Positions 20,301-28,370 of a DNA stretch of 64,000 nt are shown here, piece after piece. Under the pieces are notes generated by a model. That model did no database searches. It was not told the DNA's origin and saw only the letters and a list, made by a program, of their open reading frames with translations. Every line of letters begins with the position of its first letter. The stretch's first letter is position 1. Origin of the DNA: JAEINY01 sp942490535 (GTDB taxonomy: Bacteria > Bacteroidota > Bacteroidia > Bacteroidales > Marinilabiliaceae); NCBI GenBank assembly GCA_942490535.1, contig CALNXQ010000003.1, positions 434,001-498,000 on the forward strand, written 5' to 3'. The position numbers were made by a program, and so were the translations under genes.

Positions 20301-20724
20301 GATTATTCTGATCCAACACTTTCCCGCTAACTGTTAGATTTTTCTGTTGTAACTGAACGGTTTTATCAAATAGTAAAACTTGTTTGTTGTTAATATGATA
20401 CCCTACGTTGGTATCCTGAAAGAGTGCTTGCAGCACTTCAGTGATCTCTGCCTCTTTGAAACTGACATTTAGAGTTCTTTCTACATTTACGTAACTGGAG
20501 CTAAAGCTAATGGTGAAGTCAGTTTGTTTCTCGATTTCATCAATGATTTGGCCAACAGGTGCTTCATTTAATTTAAGATTGAGTTTTGATCCTTGCGAAA
20601 ATGCCGTTGCTGTTACCTGGGTTAAAGCAACGCATAAAAACAGTAATGTTAGTTTCATAATGCGTAATAGTTTACTGCTATTCCAGTGCGGATAGCCATC
20701 AATACTTTTCCATTTTTTTTTCAT
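17365..20724 (-). CDS. SusC/RagA-family TonB-linked outer membrane transporter with STN domain
   Basis: The ATG at 20724 (MKKKWKSIDGYPHWNSSK) is preferred to the one at 20802, giving about 1119 residues. Order: signal peptide ending TAFSQ; STN signalling domain (LKLNEAPVGQIIDEIEKQTDF...), which contacts an anti-sigma factor; carboxypeptidase-like domain (VSGKVLDQNNQPIPGATI); plug with DEVVVTALGLTREKKSLGYA and GGGGLGGGGSRIVIRGE; then a 22-strand barrel ending YSLNLNIQF. The STN domain and adjacent fecR fit transport-coupled signalling to the ECF sigma factor. It is upstream of susD. Confidence 0.95.
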   Translation of the reverse strand: MKKKWKSIDGYPHWNSSKLLRIMKLTLLFLCVALTQVTATAFSQGSKLNLKLNEAPVGQIIDEIEKQTDFTISFSSSYVNVERTLNVSFKEAEITEVLQALFQDTNVGYHINNKQVLLFDKTVQLQQKNLTVSGKVLDQNNQPIPGATIVVKGSTNGTITGIDGAYSISNVPENSTLVFSFIGMKTKEVLVDSKTLIDVVLNSDIINVDEVVVTALGLTREKKSLGYAVQDVNGDQVAQAKELDVVNALAGKVAGVHITQGGGGLGGGGSRIVIRGETSLAGNNAPMTVVDGIPAGINDVAPEDIESISVLKGPAAAALYGSRAGAGVILITTKKGPMNGRLNVEINSSMSFQNPFILPDIQDQYGQGTGGEYVDNRSRSWGPKYENQSVEQLWGSNVWKAHPDNARDFYDTGSIITNNVSLAGNSETGTFRLSYTNVLQKGMVPNTKYDENRIDLNSGWTYLDGLLDVNANVKYAVITNDNNQSMDPRLWPTNLDLDVLKDYWLEEGVEQRQWLFTSNNPYFQLNENTNWSRTNKYYGNLSLTFNFTKSLSLLLRTGVNGNFNEYRNQTQVTTEGSNAQYGSFKTKFAKGYEMNSDFLLKYDKKLSSSFSMVASVGGNMMSTDGSWLEGATSQLYIPNVYNLSNTRIAPSAYNGNNLHTKNNALYAFLNLGYKDMIYLDLTGRNDWTSTLLYDVNDSYFYPSASLSVLLNKMVNMGDQVDLLKLKANYAGVGKSIERFQLDPNYYFSTGNGEITLEESGTKSYRNLKPEYSYSFELGAEGTFFKNRLNLDVTYYNIRTINQLWSMLVTPVSGYNSAIRNIGEVTSNGLELTINAVPVKVGKFQWNTSLNWSMDRTEVTELDPALPDHAIVKELDYRLYTYDKVNERKGAIYSKAARRFEYDPEVHDASLKQYNGQLFYDNQKDLPRGELDVIGHYNPDWIGSWYNEFRWGNFNMSALLFANVGNSVFNSMERKLVEAGLDKRTVAGRETGVLPEGVWESPEGIRPFAPGDEINAESYWGDYMTDSELHDIWVEDGSFLKLKEVNLGYTLPNTLLNKTPLKKVRLSVTGRNLALWTKVKHVDPETFTNGNNGAGLIPGVAKEGGIPSARTYSLNLNIQF

Positions 20725-20781
20725 ACTTTTACATTGAATTATAGTTAATAAATTGCATCGAGCCTGATGCGGTTTTAAGTT

Positions 20782-20811
20782 AACAGGAATGTGCGCCAAC
20801 ACATTCCTGTT
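20782..20811 (-). promoter_or_regulatory. Stem-loop at the fecR/susC boundary
   Basis: AACAGGAATGTG pairs perfectly with CACATTCCTGTT around a six-nt loop; the arm touches the fecR stop. Read on the minus strand no strong T-run follows, so it may be an attenuator or mRNA-end stabiliser rather than a simple terminator. It could separate low fecR from high susC expression. Confidence 0.5.
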
Positions 20812-21797
20812 TATTTTTTAGAGTCAATATAAATGGAGTCATTCGTCGAATAAATATTGACTGGGATAATGGTTTTTAGTATGCGTACGACACTATTTAA
20901 ATCTTGGTCATTAAGCGACAGGGTGACTTTCTGATGGGCCATGGTTTCATCTACCACAAAGGTGCAATTGTAACGTCTGCTCAACTTCTCTGCGGCTTCG
21001 TTTAGCGATTGGTCGTAGATATTTAATTTTCCTTCTTTCCAGGAAAGGAGCTTTGCAGTGTTCACACACCGGATCTGTATTTTTTTATTTTGATTATTAT
21101 AATGCAGCATCTCACCGGCTTTTAATTGGATGGTTTTTTGGGGGGAGTGTGCGGGACTGATATTAACACCTCCTTCGTGCAAAATGATGGTGGTTTCTTC
21201 AGCCTCCGGATAGCATTCAACGTCGAACATGGTGCCGGTTGCCGTCACTTCCATATCCCGGCTGCTGACAATAAATGGTAATGTTTTATTCTTTGAAACC
21301 TGGAAGAAGGCCTGTCCTTCCAGTTGCAATTGCCTGTTTTTCTTTCCAAAAAGATTATCATAACTCAATTTTGATAGGGAATTGATCCAGACAAGGGAAC
21401 TGTCCGGGAGCACTAATTTTGACATTTGGCCTCCGTCAACCACAACGGTTGAACAGATCCGGCTGGTATAGAATCCGGTGGTTCGAAAGTAAAGCCACAT
21501 ACTGCCCACTGACAGAAGTAGCAGGAATAACGCAGCATAACTTAAAAATTGCTTCGTTTTCTTTAATTTAAAAGATTGCTTGAAACCAGTGCTTAACATT
21601 TTTGCCTGAAAGGTCATTAGCTCACGAGTATGAGAGTCACTCAAATGGTCGTAATCGTTTCCCAACCAGTGTTTTTTAGTTTTCCTATACCGGTTGTTGT
21701 GCCCCGGCTGACGCAACCAAGTTAAAAGTTCAGAAAGCTCCTGCTCACTTGATTCTCCCCTTAAGTATTTTTTAATTTTGTCGTCCATTATATTCAT
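20811..21797 (-). CDS. FecR-family anti-sigma factor
   Basis: 328 residues. The N-terminal cytoplasmic part (IKKYLRGESSEQELSELLTWL) binds the sigma factor; one membrane helix lies at about residues 84-104 (FLSYAALFLLLLSVGSMWLYF without the last residue); the periplasmic FecR domain has VVVDGGQMSKLVLPDSS and LEGQAFFQVSKN; the C-terminal DUF4974-type part has WKEGKLNIYDQSLNEAAEKL. An alternative start is MDDK at 21788. It is divergent from the sigma gene and 87 bp upstream of susC, which has the matching STN domain. Confidence 0.92.
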   Translation of the reverse strand: MNIMDDKIKKYLRGESSEQELSELLTWLRQPGHNNRYRKTKKHWLGNDYDHLSDSHTRELMTFQAKMLSTGFKQSFKLKKTKQFLSYAALFLLLLSVGSMWLYFRTTGFYTSRICSTVVVDGGQMSKLVLPDSSLVWINSLSKLSYDNLFGKKNRQLQLEGQAFFQVSKNKTLPFIVSSRDMEVTATGTMFDVECYPEAEETTIILHEGGVNISPAHSPQKTIQLKAGEMLHYNNQNKKIQIRCVNTAKLLSWKEGKLNIYDQSLNEAAEKLSRRYNCTFVVDETMAHQKVTLSLNDQDLNSVVRILKTIIPVNIYSTNDSIYIDSKK

Positions 21798-22061
21798 TTA
21801 CTATCATCAATAGTATACAAACATCTGTTAAAACCCTACCTCAAAATTTAATTAATTTTTACATTTGCTAATTTGATATTTCTCAATATCCATAGTAAAT
21901 TAATTTTAGGAGGTATGTAAGTGTCATATAAAGAACAAGAAAGGAGCTTTTTATTGATCCTGGTGGCTGTATTTAATTTGTTAAAAATAACAATTAGTTG
22001 TTATTTCGTGTTGCAATAGTTTATTATGTGAATAGTTTCTTTAATTGAATAAATTCAAAGA
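21798..22061. promoter_or_regulatory. Divergent promoter region between fecR and the ECF sigma gene
   Basis: 264 AT-rich bases separate fecR (leftward) from the sigma gene (rightward). Both promoters must lie here. I see no clear operator repeat and do not assign individual promoters. Confidence 0.45.
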
Positions 22062-22685
22062 ATGATAGTAAAAGATACATCATCGGATGGTATTGAATTC
22101 AAAAATAAGCTGAAGCAAGGGGATCCGGATGCTTTTACAAGGCTTTTTAAACAGGTTTATCCCCGTTTATTGGGCTATTGTCGGTTATTTGTCCCCGATG
22201 AGGCAAAAAGTAAAGACCTGGTCCAGGAGACCTTTGTTCAGATTTGGGAAAAGCATGCCAGTATTGATCCGTATAAATCGGTTGAAAGCCTTTTGTTTGT
22301 ATCGCTTAGAAATAAATGTTATGCGTATTTTAAGCAGGATCAGTTGGCAAAATCACAAGTGCAAATTGAGGATCTTTCGGTTAATGAACTTCAATACTTG
22401 TATCAGCTGGATTTTAACCGGCAGGAAGAATTATCGCTGGAAGAACAGCTGATCTCTAGTTTAAATTCGGCCATTGATCAATTACCACCCAAGCGGAAAG
22501 AGGTGTTCATGATGGCTAAGATGCAAGGAATGCAGCAAAAGGCTATAGCAGGACAACTCAATATTTCAATAAAGGCGGTAGAGAAGCATCTAAACGAGGC
22601 TAAGAAACAATTGCATAAAACGTTATCTATCGAATATCCAACACTAATCATTGTTATCAACTTGCTTTTAGATCAATGCAATTAA
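22062..22685 (+). CDS. ECF RNA polymerase sigma factor (FecI-like)
   Basis: 207 residues. Region 2 has DAFTRLFKQVYPRLLGYCR and SKDLVQETFVQIWEK; region 4 has IDQLPPKRKEVFMMAKMQG and IAGQLNISIKAVEKHLNEAKK, a helix-turn-helix for the -35 element. It is the partner of the divergent FecR and probably switches on susC/susD when the STN-SusC receptor is occupied. Divergence from fecR is less common than a sigma-fecR operon. Confidence 0.93.
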   Translation: MIVKDTSSDGIEFKNKLKQGDPDAFTRLFKQVYPRLLGYCRLFVPDEAKSKDLVQETFVQIWEKHASIDPYKSVESLLFVSLRNKCYAYFKQDQLAKSQVQIEDLSVNELQYLYQLDFNRQEELSLEEQLISSLNSAIDQLPPKRKEVFMMAKMQGMQQKAIAGQLNISIKAVEKHLNEAKKQLHKTLSIEYPTLIIVINLLLDQCN

Positions 22686-22929
22686 GGTCTGAATTCTTAA
22701 TAAATGCTTCGTCATCGTGCAGACAGGCTCTTTCTTTAGCGAGCAGATCATTTGATTGATTTTGTACTATTTACAAGTAGTTATTATAACCAAAACATAT
22801 CATTTGGCGTTCTATAGCAGGAATGCGGAAGGGATTTCAATACCAAAAATACACATACAATATTGCTTATAATGCTCTTCTCTCAAAGGACTTAACAAAC
22901 AGAAAATCAGTAGAACATACCAAAACCAG

Positions 22930-23273
22930 CTATTCTTTCAATTTTATTACATAAAAGTGCAAGCCACATGGGCCTTTCCTTTTCGCCTTCACGGCATCGT
23001 TCTTCACTCTATTGGTAAGAGGCGAGTGTTCGTATTGGGGATTCCTAATTCCCTGAATAGCTACGGATTTTTTTTTGCAATTCACTAAGATACATTTTAA
23101 TGGAAGCTCATTCTCCATATGTTTTATTGGCTCATCAATTTTAGTAAGTTCAATTAGTCCGAAATTGCTAAATTCTCTTTTTACACCTTCAAAATCATAA
23201 AAGAGTACATTTAGTCCTTTCATAATCTCATAACTGTATTTACTTAGCTGTTTTCCAATTCCATACATTGATG
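22930..23273 (-). pseudogene. C-terminal methyltransferase-like fragment truncated by IS91
   Basis: Minus-strand residues SMYGIGKQLSKYSYEIMKGL, NVLFYDFEGVKREFSNFG and PLKCILVNCKK resemble the end of a class I SAM-dependent methyltransferase. The fragment ends at a stop at 22930. Upstream of 23273 the frame continues into the antisense strand of an IS91 transposase, so the apparent ATG at 23373 is not native. It could be the relic of a further cassette interrupted by IS91. The methyltransferase assignment is moderate. Confidence 0.5.
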
Positions 23274-24262
23274 TCCCCACATCCATTGCCTGGTACCGGC
23301 TGCAGGATACACCCTTAAAGGTACCTGGAAACCCATCGGGAAATACGAGCATTTTCTCTATCCCGTACAGCAACTAAGCGATGCGTTTAAAGGCAAATGT
23401 TTGGATGGACTGAAAAGGGCGCTGCGTAAAGCGGATGCCTTAAACGGATTCCATACGCACCTGCAAGCGGCCTATAAAAAGAAATGGGTCGTACATTGCG
23501 AGCCCTCCATGGCCAGTGCCGAGCATGTACTCAGGTACCTGGGACAGTACACCCACCGGGTGGCCATCAGCAATGATCGCATATTGGCCATCAGCGATAC
23601 ACATGTGACCTTTATGGCCAAAGATTACCGCGATAAAGCTCAAAAGAAACCGGTGAGTCTGACGGGCGTTGAGTTTTTACACCGCTTCTGTCAGCATATT
23701 TTGCCCAAACGGTTTGTAAAGATACGCCGCTATGGCATTTACAACCACACCACCAAACGAAACCTGCAGCTCCGGTTTGTGCCGGATGAATCGGAGGTGG
23801 AAAAGAAGCTGTCGGGTAAAAGGGAGGTCGAAACCACACCGGAGCGCATCAAACGGCTCACCGGCTTTGACATTGGAAAATGCCCTAAATGCAAAGATGG
23901 ACGCCTGCACATAGTAAGGGAATTGCCTCGTATCCGCTCCCCAGGCCAACACGTGGGGCGATTGCTTGCTGCTTTTTTACAATAGATTGATTTTATGCTC
24001 ATTTAATCTTCATTGGCTTGAGGACTGGCAGGCTACTGCCCAAACTCTCCCAAATTACGTTGTTTTCACCCCAAAATGGCAGGTCAATCGCGACAAAAAC
24101 AGTATATTGACGTACCCAAACAATAAAATCACACCTTGGGGTATCCCCAGAAAACAATCAAAACATTCAATAAGTGCATAGAAGGCTGCGGCCACGACAG
24201 CCGGGATGTAGCTCAACATGGACTCATCGCTGGGTCTTGCAGACCGCTCAGAGTCCTATTTA
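23274..24262 (+). mobile_element. IS91-family element, truncated copy 1 (transposase C-terminal half)
   Basis: Nearly identical to 29737-30724 of the complete copy, but it lacks the tyrosine recombinase and the N-terminal half of the transposase. The coding remnant runs to a stop at 23985 and contains FHTHLQAAYKKKWVVHCEPS, YLGQYTHRVAISNDR and RYGIYNHTTKRNLQLRF. The right end (CCTATTTA at 24262) abuts TTATGGCAA, the outer word of cassette 1. This copy keeps the correct frame where copy 2 has a 1-nt insertion. Confidence 0.85.
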
Positions 24263-24271
24263 TTATGGCAA
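24263..24271 (-). repeat. attC-like outer word of cassette 1 (rest replaced by IS91)
   Basis: On the minus strand TTGCCATAA starts one base after the stop of the metallopeptidase gene. It is the exact complement of TTATGGCAA at the start of the same cassette (25682 downward). The remaining attC sequence is absent because truncated IS91 copy 1 follows. Confidence 0.6.
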
Positions 24272-24272
24272 G

Positions 24273-25646
24273 TTATTTTTTAGTTTTAAATTTAAGCTCA
24301 AAGCTTTCTCTAAGAGGATATTTATATCGGTCAACATTGAATGGTGGATGAAAATGAAGTGCGTAATTAGTATCACTTTCCAGTTCAACATTAATCCTCA
24401 AAATTGTATGTTGTTTGTTTTGCCATTCTAACTCCATTTCAGGGTTATTCCCTTTATCAGAAATACCGTAGCTCGACATTGGTCTATCGTATTCAATTAT
24501 AATTTCATTTAGTGTCGGGTCTACGTCTTTAGACCCATTAGTAATTGATGAACTTATAATACTCGGACAATTACTATTATAATTTGTTATAATCTCTTCT
24601 GGTAATAAAGAATTCTGCAAACTCACAATTTGTGACATATAATCATCAAGTGTTACATATTTATCACGATTGTTGGTATAATTATTAAAGCTCTGATAAA
24701 GCGTATCAATCCATAAAAACCCATTAGCTTGTTCAATGCGCAACATTCTATCAATAACGTATTCATCAGCTCCCGTGTCTTCAAAATATCTAATTGTACT
24801 TGCCCTGACCAGCATTTCATTTACCATGGTTTGCGATGAACCATACGCTTGTCTGCGCATTAACTTTGAGACTGATTTAAAAAAATCAGTTGCCTTTGGT
24901 TCCATTTCGGTAATGTATTTATCTCCTAGTTGATTGCAGAATGAATGGCAAAATTCGTGGACTAAAGTTTCCTTTTGATTGATATGATATTTAGGATGTC
25001 CAAGGCTATCTGTTGTCCATGCACAAAGGACCGAATAAATATTTTCTTCTCCTGATTTTGATAATGTTTTGGGGCCATAATTTCCACGATTTAGAAAACT
25101 AAGAACAATGTGATACTTGCCGTTAGGTTGATATCCATAAAAGTTCTCAAACCACGATAACTCTATAGACTTACTTATATTACCAAAACGATCTTCTGCC
25201 ATTTTATAGAGAGGTTTGTTACTCATAAAGAATTGGTTGAATTCGCTTTTGCTGTAAAAGTCAGAAAGTTTGGCAACAAAATCATCGCTGTACTTGCCCC
25301 AACGTCTGTCAAGGTTAGTTCGTATTAAAGATTTGTCAAATTGTATTGAGTTCTTTTCAATGGACAGATGGATTGCCATGGACATGACTGCATCATAGGC
25401 AACACCATTTTTCTTACGTAACTTTTGGGCTAATTGTACAACTTCATGATTTTTATATTGATTGAAGTAGGCATCAACAGAATCAGAGTATACCTCTATT
25501 GAATTATTGATGTATTCAGGTGATTCAGCTAAGCGAAAAACTACACTTAATAATTCTATCCGTTCATCAAATTTGGGAATTAGCTTATTCTGAGCTAATA
25601 ATGAACTGCTCAACAATAAATACAGGAAGATAATTAGTTGTCTCAT
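24273..25646 (-). CDS. DUF4932-like zinc metallopeptidase with Ig-like domain (cassette 1)
   Basis: 457 residues with signal peptide MRQLIIFLYLLLSSSLLAQ. The HExxH zinc motif is in KETLVHEFCHSFCNQLG (about residue 230); YGSSQTMVNEMLVRASTIRY supplies a downstream Glu as third-ligand candidate. The N-terminal half (SPEYINNSIEVYSDSVDAYF...) matches the DUF4932-type fold. The C-terminal ~95 residues (SSSITNGSKDVDPTLNEIII...) form an SbsA-like Ig domain. A secreted peptidase is inferred. It is the only gene of a unit bounded by complementary words, with intron A immediately upstream. Confidence 0.75.
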   Translation of the reverse strand: MRQLIIFLYLLLSSSLLAQNKLIPKFDERIELLSVVFRLAESPEYINNSIEVYSDSVDAYFNQYKNHEVVQLAQKLRKKNGVAYDAVMSMAIHLSIEKNSIQFDKSLIRTNLDRRWGKYSDDFVAKLSDFYSKSEFNQFFMSNKPLYKMAEDRFGNISKSIELSWFENFYGYQPNGKYHIVLSFLNRGNYGPKTLSKSGEENIYSVLCAWTTDSLGHPKYHINQKETLVHEFCHSFCNQLGDKYITEMEPKATDFFKSVSKLMRRQAYGSSQTMVNEMLVRASTIRYFEDTGADEYVIDRMLRIEQANGFLWIDTLYQSFNNYTNNRDKYVTLDDYMSQIVSLQNSLLPEEIITNYNSNCPSIISSSITNGSKDVDPTLNEIIIEYDRPMSSYGISDKGNNPEMELEWQNKQHTILRINVELESDTNYALHFHPPFNVDRYKYPLRESFELKFKTKK

Positions 25647-25681
25647 AGTGTTATAGTTGGTTTAGTTTTTAATTTGCCATA

Positions 25682-26503
25682 ATCGAGATAGAATGGCAGA
25701 TTACTCTGCCTATCCCCTCGCAGAACCGGACGTACGGATTTCCCGTATCCGGCTCCTCTGCTATTATGTTTCGCTATCTGTCAATATAAATATATACATT
25801 ATTTGTGCTATACAACTAAATTTCGTTTGCCCTATGGTGATTTCTCTGTGTAAATCCTTGGTTTCCTCCAGTTGTTCCATAATAACAGGTAGATCCCCTT
25901 CCCTACATTGGGTCGTTCAGATGGCACTTCCCCAACTACAAGCGGTACTATGAGACTACTATGACTTCTGCATGCCTTCTCGTTGACTCCGGTTGTCCCT
26001 CGTCGCAGATACCTGTACACCTCGCCATTTTCTTAACGCATCCAAATGTTGACGGGGCTACACTTGGTGCCAGGTGCTTATTGTGCTGGTACACCTGAAC
26101 CATTGTTTTGTCAGGAACAATACAGATCTCTCAAGTTCCGAAGATTTCCCTTTATAGACATGCCCTGCGCTTTGACCCCGGTAGTTGAACAGTGTTAACC
26201 GTAATATACTACTGCTCTTGCTGCCTTCCGGTTAACCGTAGACCGTCGGCTTAACTACAATGTAATACGTTATTTCGGGGCTCGATCACACAGCCTGAAT
26301 ACTCGCTTGCCAGATACTTTTCTGCTATCCTCACGGAATCACCCATCTGGTTCGCTACCATCCTGCTTACGGGCTTTGGATGGGCAGGACTTGCACCTGC
26401 TGAAAATCGACAACAAATTTTAGAGTCCCGTTGGTCTCTTCCCAATGTTTTCGGCTTACGAAAAAGTTACCATCATAGATGGCCTTTTTCTCTTGACGTA
26501 CAC
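25682..26503 (-). mobile_element. ORF-less group II intron, copy A
   Basis: Read on the minus strand, the 3' part holds a textbook domain V at about 25710-25745: GAGCCGGATACGG-GAAA-TCCGT-AC-GTCCGGTTC, with the AGC triad, GAAA tetraloop and two-nt bulge. A domain VI hairpin (GATAGGCAGA...TCTGCC-ATT-CTATC) and the end CTCGAT follow. The 5' end is GTGTACG, four of five with GUGYG. It is about 822 nt with no reverse transcriptase, so it would need a maturase in trans. It is over 95% identical by eye to copies B and C. The 5' end abuts an attC-like site, the 3' end the TT of cassette 1. Confidence 0.85.
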
Positions 26504-26635
26504 GGTTCGGCCATATGAAGTGGCCCGATTTGCGTATGGTATATTCACTGTCTTGTTTATGTCTCAGCTCGCGCGGGAGCAAAACTCCCAAAACCTGCCA
26601 AAGCCAGGGCTACTTTATGATGGCTTGATGTGCCG
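26503..26635 (-). repeat. attC-like site of cassette 2
   Basis: About 133 bp from the gene-specific word CGGCACAT to GAACCG. The arms are complementary: minus-strand CAAGCCATCATAAAGTAGCC pairs with GGCCACTTCATATGGCCG at most positions with one unpaired base, as in attC folds. A GGGAG/CTCCC hairpin lies in the centre. The outer word is complementary to the first bases of cassette 2 (TTGTGCCG) apart from one substitution. Confidence 0.6.
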
Positions 26636-26681
26636 TCGTACTTATTTTACTAATTATTAGATTCTTTCTGTTCATATCCCA

Positions 26682-27242
26682 TTAATAGCTTGGCATTGAA
26701 ATCAGGTTAATAGTCAACATGACAAACATGAAAACATAAGGTAGCAATGAAATATGAACAAGAATTCTGTATGTTTTTTTAATATCTTTTCTCCGTTTCT
26801 TGTCAATTCGATAATATATTATCAGTCCTGTTACACAAAGTAGAAAGGCTAAAAATACTATTGGTAAAAAGAATAAAAAATTATAAGCAAAAGAATGTGC
26901 CGCATAGCCTGGTGTCGGATTAACAAATACAAAAAGAGAAGCTATTAATGTCAACGATGCTATTGTAAATTTCATTGATAATTTCCATTTCTTACTTGTC
27001 GGAATATATAGGTTAATATTTAAGACCTTGTTCTTTTCTCTTTGCATTGAAAACAACAAGAAACCAAACAATCCAACTGCAGCAAAGAACAAGCAAACAT
27101 AAAAAATCAGTCTCATAATGGGTATGGCGATGTTATCAGAATATATAACAATGGGATAACTATATAGTAATCCCTCCAGTCCAATTATCAAAACGATGAT
27201 TGAGCCAAATGCTTTTAATTCTTTTATTCTTATTCTCTCCAT
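26682..27242 (-). CDS. Four-helix membrane protein of unknown function (cassette 2)
   Basis: 186 residues with four predicted membrane segments: AFGSIIVLIIGLEGLLYSYP, LIFYVCLFFAAVGLFGFLLF, FTIASLTLIASLFVFV and FLFFLPIVFLAFLLCVTGLI, plus a probable fifth near the C-terminus (LLPYVFMFVMLTINLI). Charged loops carry KKWKLSMK and RIDKKRRKDIKK. I recognise no family. It is the only gene between attC-2 and intron B, in cassette orientation. Confidence 0.6.
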   Translation of the reverse strand: MERIRIKELKAFGSIIVLIIGLEGLLYSYPIVIYSDNIAIPIMRLIFYVCLFFAAVGLFGFLLFSMQREKNKVLNINLYIPTSKKWKLSMKFTIASLTLIASLFVFVNPTPGYAAHSFAYNFLFFLPIVFLAFLLCVTGLIIYYRIDKKRRKDIKKTYRILVHISLLPYVFMFVMLTINLISMPSY

Positions 27243-27322
27243 TTAATTCAGGTAGCGTTTATAACCTTTGTTATTTGTGTGAAATATTTTTCTTAAATCA
27301 GAGTTGTTTTATATGCGGCACA

Positions 27323-28144
27323 ATCGAGATAGAATGACAGATTACTACGTCTATCCCCTCGCAGAACCGGACGTACAGATTTCCCGTATCCGGTTCCTCT
27401 GCTATTACGTTTCGCTATCTGTCAATATAAATATATACATTATTTGTGCTATACAACTAAATTTCGTTGGCCCTATGGTGATTTCTCTGTGTAAATCCTT
27501 GGTTTCCTCCAGTTGTTCCATAATAACAGGTAGATCCCCTTCCCTACATTGGGTCGTTCAGATGGCACTTCCCCAACTACAAGCGGTACTATGAGACTAC
27601 TATGACTTCTGCATGCCTTCTCGTTGACTCCGGTTGTCCCTCGTCGCAGATACCTGTACACCTCGCCATTTTCTTAACGCATCCAAATGTTGACGGGGCT
27701 ACACTTGGTGCCAGGTGCTTATTGTGCTGGTACACCTGAACCATTGTTTTGTCAGGAACAATACAGATCTCTCAAGTTCCGAAGATTTCCCTTTATAGAC
27801 ATGCCCTGCGCTTTGACCCCGGTAGTTGAACAGTGCTGACCGCAATATAATCCTGTTCATGCTGCCTTCCGGTTAGACGTAGACCGTCGGCTTAACTACA
27901 ATGTAATACGTTATTTCGGGGCTCGATCACACAGCCTGAATACTCGCTTGCCAGATACTTCTCTGCTATCCTCACGGAATCACCCATCTGGTTCGCTACC
28001 ATCCTGCTTACGGGCTTTGGATGGGCAGGACTTGCACCTGCTGAAAATCGACAACAAATTTCAGAGTCCCGTTGGTCTCTTCCCAATGTTTTCGGCTTAC
28101 AAAGAAGTTACCCTCATAAAGGGCCTTCTTTTCCTGACGTACAC
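27323..28144 (-). mobile_element. ORF-less group II intron, copy B
   Basis: The same 822-nt length and structure as copy A, with the same domain V. Domain VI is partly mismatched (GATAGACGTAGTAATCTGTC then ATTCTATC), which suggests this copy may be less active. The 5' end joins GGCCGAACC of attC-3; the 3' end joins TTGTGCCGC, the first bases of cassette 2. Confidence 0.83.
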
Positions 28145-28268
28145 GGTTCGGCCATATGAAGTGGCCCGAGGTGCGTGTGGTATATTCGCTTTCTTGTTTA
28201 TGCTTCTGCTGGCGCAGGAGCTGAACTCCCAAATCCCGCCAAAACCAGGGCTACTTTATGATGGCTTG
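28144..28268 (-). repeat. attC-like site of cassette 3 (split by IS91)
   Basis: Conserved arms and centre as in attC-2. The inner part stops at CAAG (+ strand CTTG at 28265-28268). Its outer word, TGTGGCTAA, now lies 2.46 kb away at 30725-30733 beyond the IS91 insertion. Removing IS91 in silico restores TGTGGCTAACAAGCC, matching the AACAAGCC of attC-4. Confidence 0.6.
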
Positions 28269-28370
28269 TTGAACTAAATCCCTGCGGGATAGTGCCCTTC
28301 AAATGTAACATTATTATCCTATTATTTCGAATACTCATAACTGGAATTATTAACAATAAAATTTACCGTT

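Noticed and set aside
22930..23373. A complete 147-residue gene
   Set aside because: Its first ~33 codons are antisense to the IS91 transposase; the same antisense peptide appears at copy 2. Only the C-terminal part is a real fragment.
23440..24002. Overlapping antisense ORFs in the IS91 copies
   Set aside because: Shadows of the transposase frame, found identically in both copies.
25693..28277. Several 60-110-residue ORFs inside intron copies A and B
   Set aside because: They are repeated in every intron copy, lie in ribozyme domains and on the opposite strand in part, and show no reverse transcriptase motif.
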